The notes beneath the pieces were generated by a model. The model searched no databases. It was given only the letters and a program-made list of their open reading frames with translations, and was not told the DNA's origin. From Galerina marginata (taxonomy: Eukaryota > Basidiomycota > Agaricomycetes > Agaricales > Galerinaceae), in NCBI GenBank assembly GCA_023014335.1, contig JAECYW010000003.1:1984001-2048000 (forward strand): a DNA stretch of 64,000 bases, given 5' to 3'. The translations under genes were made by a program, and so were the position numbers. Of this stretch, positions 23,750 to 36,970 are shown piece by piece. Each line of letters begins with the position of its first letter. The first letter of the stretch is position 1.

Positions 23750-26700
23750 CTAATTATAACGAAAGCCGTTTGGAGCACTGCGAGGAGCACGAATAGAATC
23801 GAAAATAAAAGCGTCGGTATCTGAATCACTGTCTGAGTATTCGTCCGAATCATCTGCGTGGTCATTGATCCCGCCAACATTGAAGACGTCTAAGAAAGGT
23901 GTTTGCGGGGTGTCCGTCACTGATTCTAGGTTGGTCGACTTGGCCAAGATGGCGGCCACACGAGCCTCTAGGCGCCTTGTTGGAGCTGAAGTTCCGTTAG
24001 GCTTGGCTGCACCGTTATAGAGTTGGGTCAACTCATGGATGTTCTTAATGATGCCACCCAAGTCATCCGCGAGCGGTGTCTTGATTGACGCAAGAGCCTC
24101 CACTTCTGGTTCAAACTCTATACGAGATGGGCGAGTAGGAACAGAGCATGTGTCAAAGACGGCCATCACATTCTTTTGGCAAGTTTCACGAAGGACATCC
24201 GCCTGAGCGACACACCACCCCGACTCCTCCGGCACGCCAAAGACCGTGGTGATGGACTCTGGGTCGGTGGCGGTGGGAAGAGAGCCGAAATGCATACTCA
24301 TGCGAAGGACGTGTTTTGCGGCCGGCCCAATGCCGGACATGGCCATTGGTTCTTCTAAAACGTCAAGAGCTTGAGGGGCGAGGTCACTTTCAAGAAGGCG
24401 GAGAAGGGGCATAAGCAACTCGGAGCCCAGCAGCTCAACAGGATTGCGAGTTTCTCGGTGTTGGAAAAGGACCTTGAGCACCTGCATTGCATGAATACGC
24501 AACCATCGCTCTTGATTGAGGACCAGACCAAGAAGTAGGGTCACTATCTCCGTCCAGTCCTTTGCGCCATAATGTTCTCTGAGGCTGGCAACAGATTGAC
24601 GCAGGAAGTCATCTCTTGTCCTGAAATGACCTTTAGCGAAGGACGTCATAATCTTGTGAATGCTGTGGCGTTTCTCCTTGCTTGCCAACACGCCGATGTC
24701 TTCGGCAAAGCCTTTCAACAAGTTTTCTGGTTGGTCCATGGCGTGGAGACACCAAGGTAGTGATACAGTATAAAGATCCCGCAGCCGGCCGTCGGATGCG
24801 TCTATGAGTTGGCCGTCCTGGACCTTTACGAGAGTCTGCAACACCTTCATGGTCAACGCTGAAACAGCAGCCGACCGCAACCCCCTCAGAAGAGGGGGTT
24901 GCAAGAATGGAGAGCCATTCCAGCCCATAGGCCGGTGTGACAGCAATAGTTCAATCGTTGCGGCGTCATCGAGATCCATCTTGGTAAGGAGAATATCGAG
25001 AAGAAGGACGGTTTGATTGAATTCGTGTTCAACCGTAGTTGAAAGGCATGCACAGGCACACCAAAAGGCTAATGGGAGGAGGGATTTGTCGAGTTCGCAA
25101 TAATCGGCTACAGCATTGATGGTCAGGAATATTTCGGATGTGAATGCCTGAATGTTATCTTCTGAGGCGGCAACTGTGTTGGAGAGTCGGCCAAGAAGCA
25201 TGGCAAAATCCGCCTTCTTGAGACGGGGCTTCAGGGCACGGAAAAGTTGCAGAGAGCGAAATGCTGTGGCTCGAATAGAACAGGTAGTACCCCATGTCAA
25301 AGCCATCGAACCCCATTGGCCGACAAGGTTAGGAGCTAGAGGTTCAAGAAAAGCTATTACTCGAGAGCAAAGCAATTTCATTTTCGGGACAGCCTCGTCA
25401 CTGGAGTCATCCTCCAGCCAATAGAGATCGTGCGCTTCTTTCTCCAGAGCAGTAATGGATTCCTTGACTGTCAAACGAGACCGGCTGACAGACCGTTCGG
25501 GCAGTTCGTCGTAACCCGGAGTCCACGAACGCAGCAGCTGGAAAAGCAGGACATGCGCACGCTCCCGAATGAAAGGGATGCGGTGGTCAAGATGCGTGAA
25601 GACTGAGTGAAGAAGGGTGGGTAGTTGGGTCTTCATTTCCCAATAACGCTGTAATGCGACGTCGGAAAGGAAAAGCCATGCAAATTGCGCAGAGCCCAAT
25701 GATAACCGTGGTTGTTCAGCAAATAAGGCGTCAAGATCTTCCCACAACTTCATGTCCTGAGCTTCTGGAAAATGGAGCTTGTGTTCGACCGTTGGAAGCA
25801 TGTGATGGGGTTCGATTACGGAACAAAGATCCTCGAATATTTGTCGACCGAGAGATGTTTGACAGAGAGAAGCAACTATGTTAGCGGCACAGGTGATGAA
25901 GATGGTGTTGCCAACTTTATGTGCTTGTTCCAACAAAAACCTAACGGCGGCGTGACAGTTTTGTTGTTGAGGTGGATCCACAAGCTTAGCCCATAGAACA
26001 AGGATTTGCTCTGCATGGCTTTGCCCATATCGCAATGTCAATGAGGTGAGGTGATAGAGGCACGATAACCCTTCTCTCGAAAACGCTGATCTATCCTCAG
26101 CCATGAGCTTGATATTTGGTATCCAGAACTCCAAGCTTTGAAGTAGGAGAAGTATGACATTGGTGTCGTAGGCTTCTCCAGGAAGTTGAGGCAGCCAATT
26201 GCCTAACTGCGCCAGCATACTGATTCCCTGGCCTGGGTGCTCGCCAGCAAGGAAGTCGGATATTAATCGGTGGGCGTGGATGTACGTCGCGGATGCCGTG
26301 CTCGCCACTGGTGCCTCGAAAGTAGACATGCCAAGTAATCCGTTATGCTGTTGGTGGATGGCTTCTACCATGCCGAATGCGAGGCATCTAATCGACGAGG
26401 ACGGGTGTCGTAGATTCGTAAAGCCAAGGCAGGCAATTTGAGAAAACGAGAAGTGGTGCTGAGCATGGTTAATAACTATATCCGACACGACCTCGAAGAA
26501 GCGATGGTTGCTAGAACCGGCTTTATCTGTAACGACAATGGCCCTCCTCAGTGTTTCATAAATAAGTTCGAGATGAACCTCTTTATGAGTTAACAGATAA
26601 CGCATGGTGTTCCTGCAACATAAAAATTGGGTTGGTTGCTATCAAGGTCCTGAAATTGAATCCTTGCACTCACTGTGCCTTGACCTGGTTCGGTTGGTGG

Positions 26701-29700
26701 GAAGACGTCATGATAGCACTTAGACGATCCAACACTGTCAGAACAGAGAGTGGTCTCATGAGCTCAGCGGCAAAACGCTCGGTTGGTGAGCTAGCCGCTT
26801 GTTCAGGATCAGGAGGAAAGAAAGCTTTGGGCTGGAGAGCGGGTTAGTATCAAGTAAAAGTGCGGTATGATGCCACTTACGGCAAGGGCTGCCAATGCAC
26901 CAACAGATGCAAGGGAAAGCAAGGAGCTTTCATACCTGAACCTCTGCAGATTGTCGCGGGTAACGTTTGGGTCTGGAGACTCCAGTGCACTTTGCATAGC
27001 AGAGAATCGCTTCTTGGACGACTCTGACTGAGGGCCAACCTGACACCATTCGTCACATAAACGGTACAACATTAAATGCATCTGAGACGGAATGAATCGA
27101 TCGGATTCCATAAGGGTCGCAAGTTCGTTGAAGAGTTGTTCAACGATGCCACAAAAGTATCGACGCAGCCTATGCAGTGATGGATTGTCGCGCATCTCTG
27201 GTGCACTTAAGAAGGCCTGGGTGTTTCGCACAAATTTAAGGATGTTTGAAAGGGCAGTCTGGCGAGCAGACGAGCGCTGTTCCGCAAGCAGGTGTGCTGT
27301 AAGGCTGTAGATCCGCGCAACAGCAGAGTGCAGTCGCTCCTGCCGCCGACTCCTGTCTGAAAGGATGGACGTGCTCCCAGATCTGGACCTACTATCGTCG
27401 TACATTTGACGGGACGCCAAAAGACCGAAACTTTGCTCCAAAGCCGGTGTTGTCACCGCCTTGGATCGAGGATCGTCATACGGTTGTCGGCCAGCAAGCA
27501 AACTAAGATCCTCCAGGAGTTGTGGGTATGCGTTGGGTGGGAATGAGCTAATGCATAGTACCGCTGCATCACGGAAGAGGGTATACTCGGAGTCGAGAAA
27601 AGGGGTGAGGTGTCTAAATAAACCACGGGTCGTTAAGTACCGCTCTCGCTCGAAACTTGCGTCAGAAGGCGCACGAGAATGATCTCGGCCGAGTTTCGTA
27701 AGAGCCGGTCGGGATGAATCTGGGGGTATAGCTGTCGAACACAGAAGCTTGACCCACATATGCCACTGGTCAACGAGGACCTTGTTCTCGAGAACAAGTT
27801 TCAGACCATCTCGGTCAAGAGGATTCCGTGCAGGAAGCCCAGGTGGTTGCCGGCTGCTTAAGCCACCTAGGTATGAAATCGAAGGGTGGTACCGCGATAC
27901 AGCAGCAACGATTCCCTCTCGGAGGAGCCCAAGGGTGGGGCCAGCGTATTTGATGTCCTCCGATTTGAGGCACCCCTGAAGGAGGGCAGGATACACGTAG
28001 CGCCATATTTTGCGATCCTTCTCGTTTGTGCTGTCGGCAATACGTAAAGCAACTTCATCTCCTTTGAACTTCCGCCATTGATCAAGGCGAGACTGCTCCG
28101 ATTTATCCAAGAGATCGTCGTATCCGTTCAGATATGATTTACCAGAGATTTTGCCTTGAAGGCGTTCAGTGATGTATAGGTAGCTCTCCGGTAGAAGAGG
28201 AGACAGTGTACCAAGGAGTCGACTGACCCTCACACCAGACGAGTGTATGTTTGCTGAACTGTGGGAAAGAAGGAATAGGGAGGCAGCTTCAATCTCTGTA
28301 CATTTCGACATGATCTGGTCAACCTGAGGAAAGGTATCAAGCCCACGCCGAATGATGTTCCGTATCCAGTCGTCGACGATTTCCACCCAAAGTCGTAGCA
28401 GAGGAGAGTATCCAATGTGCAGCTTGAAACTTGATTCGTGGCAAATGCGGTTAGGGCTGAATAGGAATTGGTTGAAATGGGATATCACTTGGATGGCGTT
28501 GGAATCGTCATCCATGAATCGTTTCAGGGATGCGGAGGCAGCGTCTGCAACTGTTGTTTCAACATGTACAACACCACGAAGCAGCATGTCGACGGCATCT
28601 GGAAGTGAAATGGATGGATGAAGCAATCTGGGCCATGCTTGGAAGGAGGTGTTGAGGAGAGAGATGTGTGGAGACGATTGTACAGGATAAGCCACGATAA
28701 TTCCATCTGCGTGCCTCCGAACCATGAAGTTGTTTGATTCTTCAAAGCCAGGATTGAGTCGTGCAAATGACCACTGTTCGTCAAATACAGACATGTACCC
28801 CACGGAATGGCTACAGTAAACGGCTATTGATGACAGTGCTGAAGCACACCGGTTGAGAAATTCCTGCATGCCTGGTTTCAAGCTGGATGCTGGCAAGTAC
28901 TCCGAAGACGAGACATAATCGGATTTCGGCGGCGCAACAGAAAAATCGGCGCTTGAGGGCCAAGTTGGTATCAAAATTTCGCGTTCCGTGTTATGTAACG
29001 AGAGGAGGATGGCGCTGACAGCAATCGCCGTTCTCTCGTGAGCCAGTGCACTGCCTATGCTGCCCGACTTTTGTTGGAGACTGCTGATAAGTGGTTCTTG
29101 AATGAGATCCAGACATAGTTCCCTGCCGTATTCAGGATGTCGAGAAAGGATGAAGTGCATGATGTACACGAGAGGTTCCAGGTGGTCATCGGGCGGTAAT
29201 ACATTTGAGCGGTTGGGAGGAAAGAAGTGTTTCAAAAGGCCTTCAAGTTTCGTCATTGTCGTTGAGGCTGTTTCTTGACAGCGGTAGAGGTATGTCCAAA
29301 CAAGGCGAAGCAAACCATTCATAACGGTTATTCTGTATGGTTTTTCCTGGTTGCGTGGTCAGATGACGGATATTGGAATAACGATGAGGCACAATACCTT
29401 GAGTTTGGAAATGGAGTTTTCAAAAAATGCTTGCCAATTCTTCAAGAAATATGTCTGTGGCGCCACACAGAGAATCGTGATAGCTAGTGGAAAAGCCACT
29501 TGCCAATAGCGCGGCTTGCTCATCATCTCCCTGGCTTTTGGATATATTAGCTCTATTGCCTTTGCCCACTGTGGGTTATTCGTTTCTGCTTGAGCAGTCT
29601 ACAAACCGGTAAGTGTACGCAGACGAAAATGCAATGGACGCGTTACCTTCCCAATCGGATGCAATAGCATGATCAGTGTCTCTGCAAAGGCTATTTTGAG

Positions 29701-31446
29701 ATGACCGTGTGCATTGGCATAAGACTTCGATAGCGATTCCATAAATTCTGCGCCTTCCTCAAATGCTTCTGGCGGCCAAACCTAAGAAAAGTTAGTTACC
29801 ATGCCAGACTCTTAAAAGGATAAAAATAAACCTTGATTTTGATATGCTTCAGGCCCTTGACCAGATTCTCGTACTTTGTGGCAAGGTCCTTTGGCACCTG
29901 TCCATTGGCCACGGGCGCAAGTTCCGCAAGGAAACGATCCGTCACGCTGATAAATCTGTACGATAGAGTTATTAGATAGCACCATACATGACACTCGTTA
30001 TTTTTACGGACCGGACATTGGCAAGGTGACCGAGCAGGGTGGCGTACAGCTCTGAATTGATTCGATGATTGGCAGATAGCGTTAGAGACTTGCGGTCCGG
30101 CTTCCTGAACTGTTCAAAGGTGGTTTCCTCGAGGCTGTAGCCTAAAGCATCTCCAAGGGCGTCTTTCGAGAGCAGTTGGAGCACAGCGATAAGTGCGCGG
30201 CACATGATATAGATAGCAGCGAGAGATTTGCGTTCGTTGAGAAGATTAGGTATTTCTTGAGGACGAATTAATCGGCTTGGGCCAGGTGATTGTGACATGT
30301 GCGAGCGTAGGATATCTGAACCGATAATTTCGAGTTGACTTCGCCGCCAGCGCATGATAGAGTCGATGACCTTCTTGGCATGCTTTTGCGCGATAATTCC
30401 GAGGGAATTCAGCGTATCGTCGAACTTTGAGTCGACTCCTGGGCCCATGTACTTTGTAAGTAGCGGTTCTTGTTCCTGGGTAATATTAATATCTCTAAGA
30501 ACGGGTGTGACACTTGACCGACTCACCAGGGGTTGACGGAGGAAAGAGTCTATTTTCTCTTCGGCTGAAGTAACAAAACGTATGAATAAGGCGTGTAAAG
30601 CAAAATCGGAAGGGGTTTTCGGATCCATGACGACTTTGTCGTCCTCAAAATCCTGAACGGGTGTATCTTCACGGTGGAGGTTCCCGTAAGATGTGGGCAT
30701 GCGAGGCACTGGAGGCGGTGAGGGAAGATGTGATTGGCCATAATCACTTCCGGTATCAGATGCATGGAAAATGGAACCGCTATGCGAGTGCTGAGATTTT
30801 GAGTATCCATGACCTTTGGATTTCATGGACTGGGCTGCGCGTGCAAAGGTCGTTTGAGATGACCCTGGGGTGGGAGGCCGGGGATACGAAGTGCTTGCTG
30901 CACTAGTGGGAGTGGTAGCCAAAGTTCGATTATTGGTCTGCGTCAAAGAAGAGGTCGAGCGGTTGAATGGGTTCTTAAGAACAGGGTACGGAGAGTGTTC
31001 GAGCGGAGGCATTGGAGGAGGGTCATTGTTCTTCTTGAAGGCAGCGCGAATGGATGCAAAGGACGGTTTCTTGGAGAATCCCGTGCTGGTTGTTGCAATT
31101 GATGGCTGTGATGAATGTGAAAACGGTGTACTTGGCTTAGCCGTGTAGCGGGTGGTTGCTGAGCCTGCTGAATCAATAGACGTCGAAGAGTCAGCGCGAG
31201 AATGAGAGAAGTAGCTTCTCTCGGAGGACTGGAAGGCGCTAAGGGGCGTTGTCGCGGTGCCAGGTGAATCCAGCGTTGGTGTCGAGCCTCCAAACCCTCC
31301 CCCAAACCCAAAAGCCGAACGACCAAACGGTGTTGGTGCTGATCTCACGTCGTCATCACCAAAGTCTACAGGCCAATAAGTAAATTATTATTATTATGAG
31401 GATACAATTGCGCACCTGGTATTGTAATCTGAATTCCTTCACTCAT
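23750..31446 (-). CDS. tao3: cell morphogenesis protein, Tao3/PAG1/Mor2/Furry family
   Basis: Very large scaffold of the NDR-kinase (RAM/MOR) network that governs polarised growth and cell separation. Eight exons on the minus strand: 31446-31416, 31365-30012, 29955-29832, 29781-29647, 29598-29398, 29346-26881, 26831-26674, 26612-23750; 2,443 residues, within the usual fungal size. The first ~230 residues are low-complexity (Gly/Phe, Ser/Thr/Pro rich). The conserved N-terminal block then begins (SDFALHALFIRFVTSAEEKI; QEQEPLLTKYMGPGVDSKFD). The rest is helical-repeat sequence (e.g. LVWTYLYRCQE, WMSLTW-like segments), ending in an acidic Asp/Ser tail. It runs tail to tail with MLH1 (154 bp apart) and head to head with rpn1. 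The seventh intron donor (GTGAGT at 26673) was chosen because only it keeps the frame. Family assignment is strong. Confidence 0.92.
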
Positions 31447-32787
31447 TCCTGCGTTGAGAAGGTTGAACAAGGGGAATGGCCTGCCAGAAGCGGGGATGCA
31501 AAGGCGAACACTTGTCCAGAAGTGGTAGAAAGAGAGTGAAGGAGAAACCGAAGGAAACCGTCTCTAATTATGAGGGGGACAGAAATGCGGGTATTCGTGC
31601 TCAACGCAGCCGTGAACAGAGCTGAAAACGCTCATCGTCCGTTGTCCAGTAAATGGCTATACGCACGTGCTGTGACCCGCTTCATCCGTCACATGCGCCA
31701 AATCGCCGGCCTCACATCCATGAGCTGCTTGGGACTCGATATTTTAGATTTTACCACCTTTAATGTCAAGGGTTCGACACTCTGCAGAAATCTGCGCGCT
31801 GTCCGTGCTTTTTGGGTTAAGATACATACATGACCTATAAATAAGGCTTGTAGGGCCGGTTGGCACCGGCAGGGCCCACTCCCTTTCTTTTACGGTCGTT
31901 AACAAATTTCTATTGTGTATGATACTGGCTAAAAGGTCGTTCCCTTTTTGTTACTCCCGTCATAAACCCCAAGATTGGTCCAAGGACACCTTTCTTCCTC
32001 GAGCTAACAGCAAATGGTCATACCTTATCTTTCGTCGAATTCTATTGCGCTTCCATCCCGATGTTTTCTCTTTAAGCAGACGATGTAACCTCGACAAGTG
32101 GTTTGCTTCGCTTCGGGTCAAAGTCCGTGAACTACTGACCATGTTCATTAAAGCAGGACGCGCAGATGACGAGTTGAACGCAAAGTCAGGGTGGGGTGTT
32201 CCAGGACAAAGCGCACACGATTTGAAAGGCGCAGAAGCACGATAGTCGACAGGGTCCACACGTATGTTACTGTGCTTCAAAGGCACACTGGGTTCAGTCA
32301 GTGGGAAGTCACATCGAAACAAGTTTAAAACGTACGGAGCAATTAAAGTTCGTCAAGATTGGTGGTGAGACATAGGTCGATGGTGGTATGTGGTGAAGCA
32401 GTAGGAGTGGTCAGATGTTCGTCGGCATACTTACGAGCGATACAGTGAGTTGGAAGAAGGGGAGTAAAAATGAGGGATACAGGTGCAGAACCAAGCAATG
32501 CGGAAAATGGCATGGTTGAATGGGACGAAAGGCTACAGCCATCGAAGGATTGGGCGCAGTGATTAAGTCACAAATGTCACATCGGCATGGTTGGATCACA
32601 AGACATGCCGTCTCAAATCGCGTTTTTCACTGAAAAGGAAATCCGAAGGTCCCTAAAACCCACTACCTAAAGGTCGTGGGAATAGGCATTTTGTATCTTA
32701 TTAGGGATGTTGCCAAACAAGCGGATTAGGAAAGTGGACTGGACGCGCGTCGCGTTCTGCGTTTCCGAAATCTACTCGTCCAACGCC
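31447..32787. other. divergent intergenic between tao3 and rpn1
   Basis: 1.34 kb shared upstream region of two outward-facing housekeeping genes. Reading frames here (31570-31833, 31913-32245) lack any family motif and are not supported as genes. Confidence 0.45.
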
Positions 32788-35700
32788 ATGTCAGATCCAC
32801 AGGACTTTACCATTCAAGTTCAATCCGAAGATCCAAAGAAGAAGGAAAAACCGGAAAGCAACAATGCCAAGGCTGAAGGGCTGTCCAAGCTCACGAAAGA
32901 CGGGAAGGAGGTGAAGGATGGTGGTGCGGAAGAATTGGTGCGTTAGCAATTATCTATCAAAAGTCGTTCTAACGCTGAGGGTAAACTACAGTCTGAGGAG
33001 GATCAGCAGCTGAAAGATCAACTGGAATTGTTGGTCGAACGATTAAAGGTGCTTTGAAGCATACCGTTAGCGTTTCCATGAGCTGACGCAATGCAATAGG
33101 AAGCTAATACTGACCTGTATGGGCCCGCCCTCGAGACCCTACGGACCTTGATTAGGACCTCAACGTCGTCCATGACATCAGTACCCAAACCCCTCAAATT
33201 CTTACGACCTCATTACCCAGATCTTCAAGCCTTATACGAGACATGGCCACCATCAGAAAACAAGGTTAGCCCAGTACATCTCTAGCATCTCTCAAAACTC
33301 ATATATCTGTAGAGTCTTTTTGCCGACATCCTTTCTGTCCTTGCGATGACATATTCCGATACACAACCCCGAGGAACCCTCCGCTACCGCCTACTATCCG
33401 CCGCTCAGCGACCGTCAGATTCACCCCTTGCAGATCCTGGAACATGGGGCCACGAATACATTCGACACCTGGCAGCAGAGCTAGGAGAAGAGTACTCTTT
33501 AAGAGAACAAGAAGACCTCGAAGCACCCAGCAAATCTGCCAAAGCCAAACCCGAAGACGAAGACAAAACGAAAGTAAAGCTACCGGGAACGACAGATGAT
33601 TTACGCGACTTGGCAAAGACTTGTGCAAAGTTCCTTCTGAGACATAACGCGGAGCCAGATGCGGTCGATCTTCTTGAGGAAATGGAGATCATCGAGGAAA
33701 TTACAACTCTGGTCGACGAGGACACTTATGCACGCGTGTGCCAATATATGATTCGGTACGTAACATATAATCAGGTCCTTGGTGTTGACTAATCCGTAAA
33801 TTCATCAGATGCGTTAACTTCCTACCACCACCGGACGATTTCCTCTTCCTACGCACTGCTCACTCTATTTATGTGCAACACCATAAATTCCCGGAGGCCC
33901 TGTCACTTGCCATCCGCCTCGGTGATCCTGTGCTAATCCGAGAAGACTTCAACGCTCCTGCGAACCCGTATGTAACAATTTTTTTAATTTTATTACTTTG
34001 CTCACCAGTCCTGAACAGCCTTATGAAGCGCCAACTAGCCTTCTTCATTGCTCGTGCCCAAATCCCGGTTGAGTGGCTCCACGCGCCATCAGCGGACGAC
34101 GAAGAAACGGAGGAGGAATTTGAATCGGATCTGCAGGACTGCCTATACAACACAAAACTGAGCGGGGTCTTCCGCGACTTTGGAAAGGAACTTGGTGTAG
34201 AAGAAGCCAAGAGCTTGGAGGATGTCTACAAATCACATCTGGAAAACACAAGTTTGTTTTTTGCTTCTTCACCTTACATCTCATGTGGTTCTGATCTACG
34301 GAGTAGGACCAGGGATATCTGCCAACGTCGATTCAGCCCGTGGAAATCTCGCTGGCACCTTTGTGAATGCATTCGTCAACGCAGGTTTCGGAAACGATAA
34401 ATTAATGGTGATGGCTGAGGAGGGTAACAGTTGGATATACAAGAATAAGGACCATGGTGGGTTTTTCGCTGCTCATCCTTCACCGATATCTTACGAACTT
34501 GGACAAAGGTATGATGAGTGCCGCGGCTTCCCTTGGCCTCAGTTTACTCTGGGACACAGATGTCGGTCTCAGTCATATCGACAAATACACTTACTCGGCA
34601 GAGGAGCATATCAAGGCAAGTAGTTAACACTTCTACTATCGTGTATTATTTATATTAATATCCGACTTTCAGGCAGGTGCATTGTTCGCCACTGGCATGA
34701 TCAACACTGGTGTCCGAACAGAAGCCGACTTCGCCCTCAACCTGCTTTCCGAGTACACAGAAAACAAATCTGTGCCACTGAAGACCAGCGCATTCATGGG
34801 TCTTGCCCTGGCCTATGCTGGCTCGCACCGCGAGGACATCCTGCCTCTCCTTCTGCCACATGTGGCCGACGACAGCATTTCGATGGAAATCTCCAGTCTT
34901 GCGGCTTTGGCTCTTGGGTTTGTCTTTGTCGGAAGCAAACACGGAGATGTGTCGGAAACCATTCTCCAGACACTGATGGACAAATTCGAACGAGGAGACA
35001 AGTCGTTAGATGAGAAGTGGGCCAAGTTCATGGCTCTGGGATTAGGGTTGTTGTATCTTGGTTTGCCTGTTCGTCGTACCCTTACTGCTTAGGCATTAAC
35101 TGTTGTATAGGTCTTCAGGACGCGTCTGATGCCACCATCGAGACTTTAAAGGCAATTGATCACCCAATCTCGAAAACGGCCCAAATCTTGGTTGAGGCCT
35201 GCTCATTTGCTGGCACCGGGAACGTGTTGAGGATTCAAGCTATGCTCCATCATTGCGACGAGCACGTTAACGCTGCTACGGCAAAGAAGGACGACAAGGA
35301 CGACAAGAAAGATGAAACTAAACGGGACGACACCTTCCAAGCTTTCGCCGTTCTTGCCATTTCCCTCATCGCGATGGGCGAGGAAATTGGTGCCGAGATG
35401 TCGCTCCGCCAATTCAACCACTTAGTACGTAGCCTTTCCTGTTTCAATTTCCAACATCCCTAATAGTTTTGCAGATGCACTACGGAGATCCCATCATTCG
35501 CAAAGCAGTGCCTCTCGCTATCGGCCTCGTCAGCGCCTCAAATCCTCAGCTGCCCATCCTCGATACCCTCTCCAAATACAGCCACGACAACGACCTCCAG
35601 GTAGCCATCAATGCCATCTTCGCTATGGGCCTCGTCGGCGCTGGCACAAATAACGCGCGGCTAGCGCAAATGCTCCGACAGCTCGCCGGCTACTACCAGA

Positions 35701-36301
35701 AGGAGCCCGATTCACTGTTCATGGTCCGAATCGCCCAAGGCTTGGTCCACATGGGCAAAGGAACGATTGGTCTTAATCCTTTCTTCTTGGACCGGAGTGT
35801 CATGAGCCGTCCTGCTGTGGCGGGTCTGTTGGCTGTCCTGACGGCGTTTATGGACACGAAAGCCTGTTAGTTATATTTTTATGTTTGCTATGTTTAATTA
35901 TCTGATGTTTCTCCCTTTTGCAGTCGTACTCGACAAATACCACTGGATGCTGTACCTCTTGACTCCTGCAATGTACCCTCGGTTCTTGATCACACTGAGC
36001 GAGAACCTTGAAAACAAGCCTGTCACCGTCCGCGTGGGCCAAGTAAGCGGTCATGTCTGTACTCTTTAAAATGTCGTCTCTGACTATGATTCTTCCATAG
36101 GCTATCGATGTCGTAGGCCAAGCTGGTAAGCCAAGGACGATATCGGGCTTCCAGACGCACCAATCGCCCGTACGGTTGGGAACGTCAGAACGAGCAGAGC
36201 TGGCCACGGATGAGTTCATTCCATTCAGCCATGTACTGGAAGGTTTCGTAATCCTACAGAAGAACCCCGGGTGGGAGAAGGAGGACAAAATGGAACTGTA
36301 A
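32788..36301 (+). CDS. rpn1: 26S proteasome regulatory subunit RPN1 (PSMD2)
   Basis: Largest base subunit of the 19S regulatory particle; it docks ubiquitin, shuttle factors and Ubp6 next to the AAA-ATPase ring. Thirteen exons: 32788-32937, 32992-33048, 33100-33264, 33313-33755, 33809-33967, 34019-34251, 34307-34456, 34509-34615, 34673-35060, 35111-35424, 35475-35865, 35924-36042, 36101-36301; 958 residues. Landmarks: acidic/lysine-rich N-terminus, [50 protein letters not shown], then proteasome/cyclosome repeats ([59 protein letters not shown]) and the conserved C-terminus ([31 protein letters not shown]). The intron after 34615 uses a GC donor. The start at 32788 (MSDPQDF) was preferred to an in-frame ATG 81 bp upstream. 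Confidence 0.96.
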
Positions 36302-36970
36302 GACGTAGACAGACTTTGGTCATTTTTCTTGTCTCCTTTGCCTGTCATTGTGTATCTCAGTTGAAGATTAGAATAATTTGGAGCTGGTAATTGATTTTTA
36401 TTTGCATTGAACAGCGTAGTTGGATTTGTTCGGTACCGGTCAAGTCGCACCTCTTGCAGTTCTGGAAAAATCTTGGGAGGTAGCTGATATCGATATCGGT
36501 TCAAAGGATCGCGAATCAGACAATCCCTGCAACTTGCCTATGATTAGATGCAGTCACACCAACGTAAATCTGCTGTTCAAGCATCATTTTTTTACATTAG
36601 CTTAAGTATGTTACATTGAAACTTCAAAACGACCTTCGTGATCAGCCAAGTACCATACAATTTTTGAGACGTCGCTGCACTGTGCCACTGGCACTGGTAT
36701 CAACGGTGCAGCAACTAAGAAGGAATAAAATGACCAGGCCAGGTGACAATATTTGTTGATCACTTCCCGTTCAACATGAAGCACACTTAGATATTTGTGT
36801 GTTGAAGTAAATGCTGATGTCGCATGATGACGACAGTGAAGGACATGCATTACGCGATTATGACACTGTCCAAAGCAAAGCAACTGGATGTGCCCACACC
36901 ATATCAATCAAGGCAACAAAGACCTGGACAGGCAGAATAAGTGGCGAAGTAGGTTTGATAGGTGGCTGTC
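36302..36970. other. convergent intergenic after rpn1
   Basis: 3' ends of rpn1 and the ubiquitin-like gene face each other across 669 bp. Nothing else recognised. Confidence 0.4.

Noticed and set aside
23620..29322. Many plus-strand frames of 60-90 codons opposite tao3
   Set aside because: They are antisense shadows of one long conserved coding region.
31570..32322. Open frames in the tao3-rpn1 intergenic region
   Set aside because: No family motif, no paralogue and no splice pattern; length is ordinary for chance frames at this base composition.
32707..32787. Longer N-terminus for RPN1 from an upstream in-frame ATG
   Set aside because: The extra residues do not resemble RPN1, which begins near MSDPQDF; more likely 5' leader.
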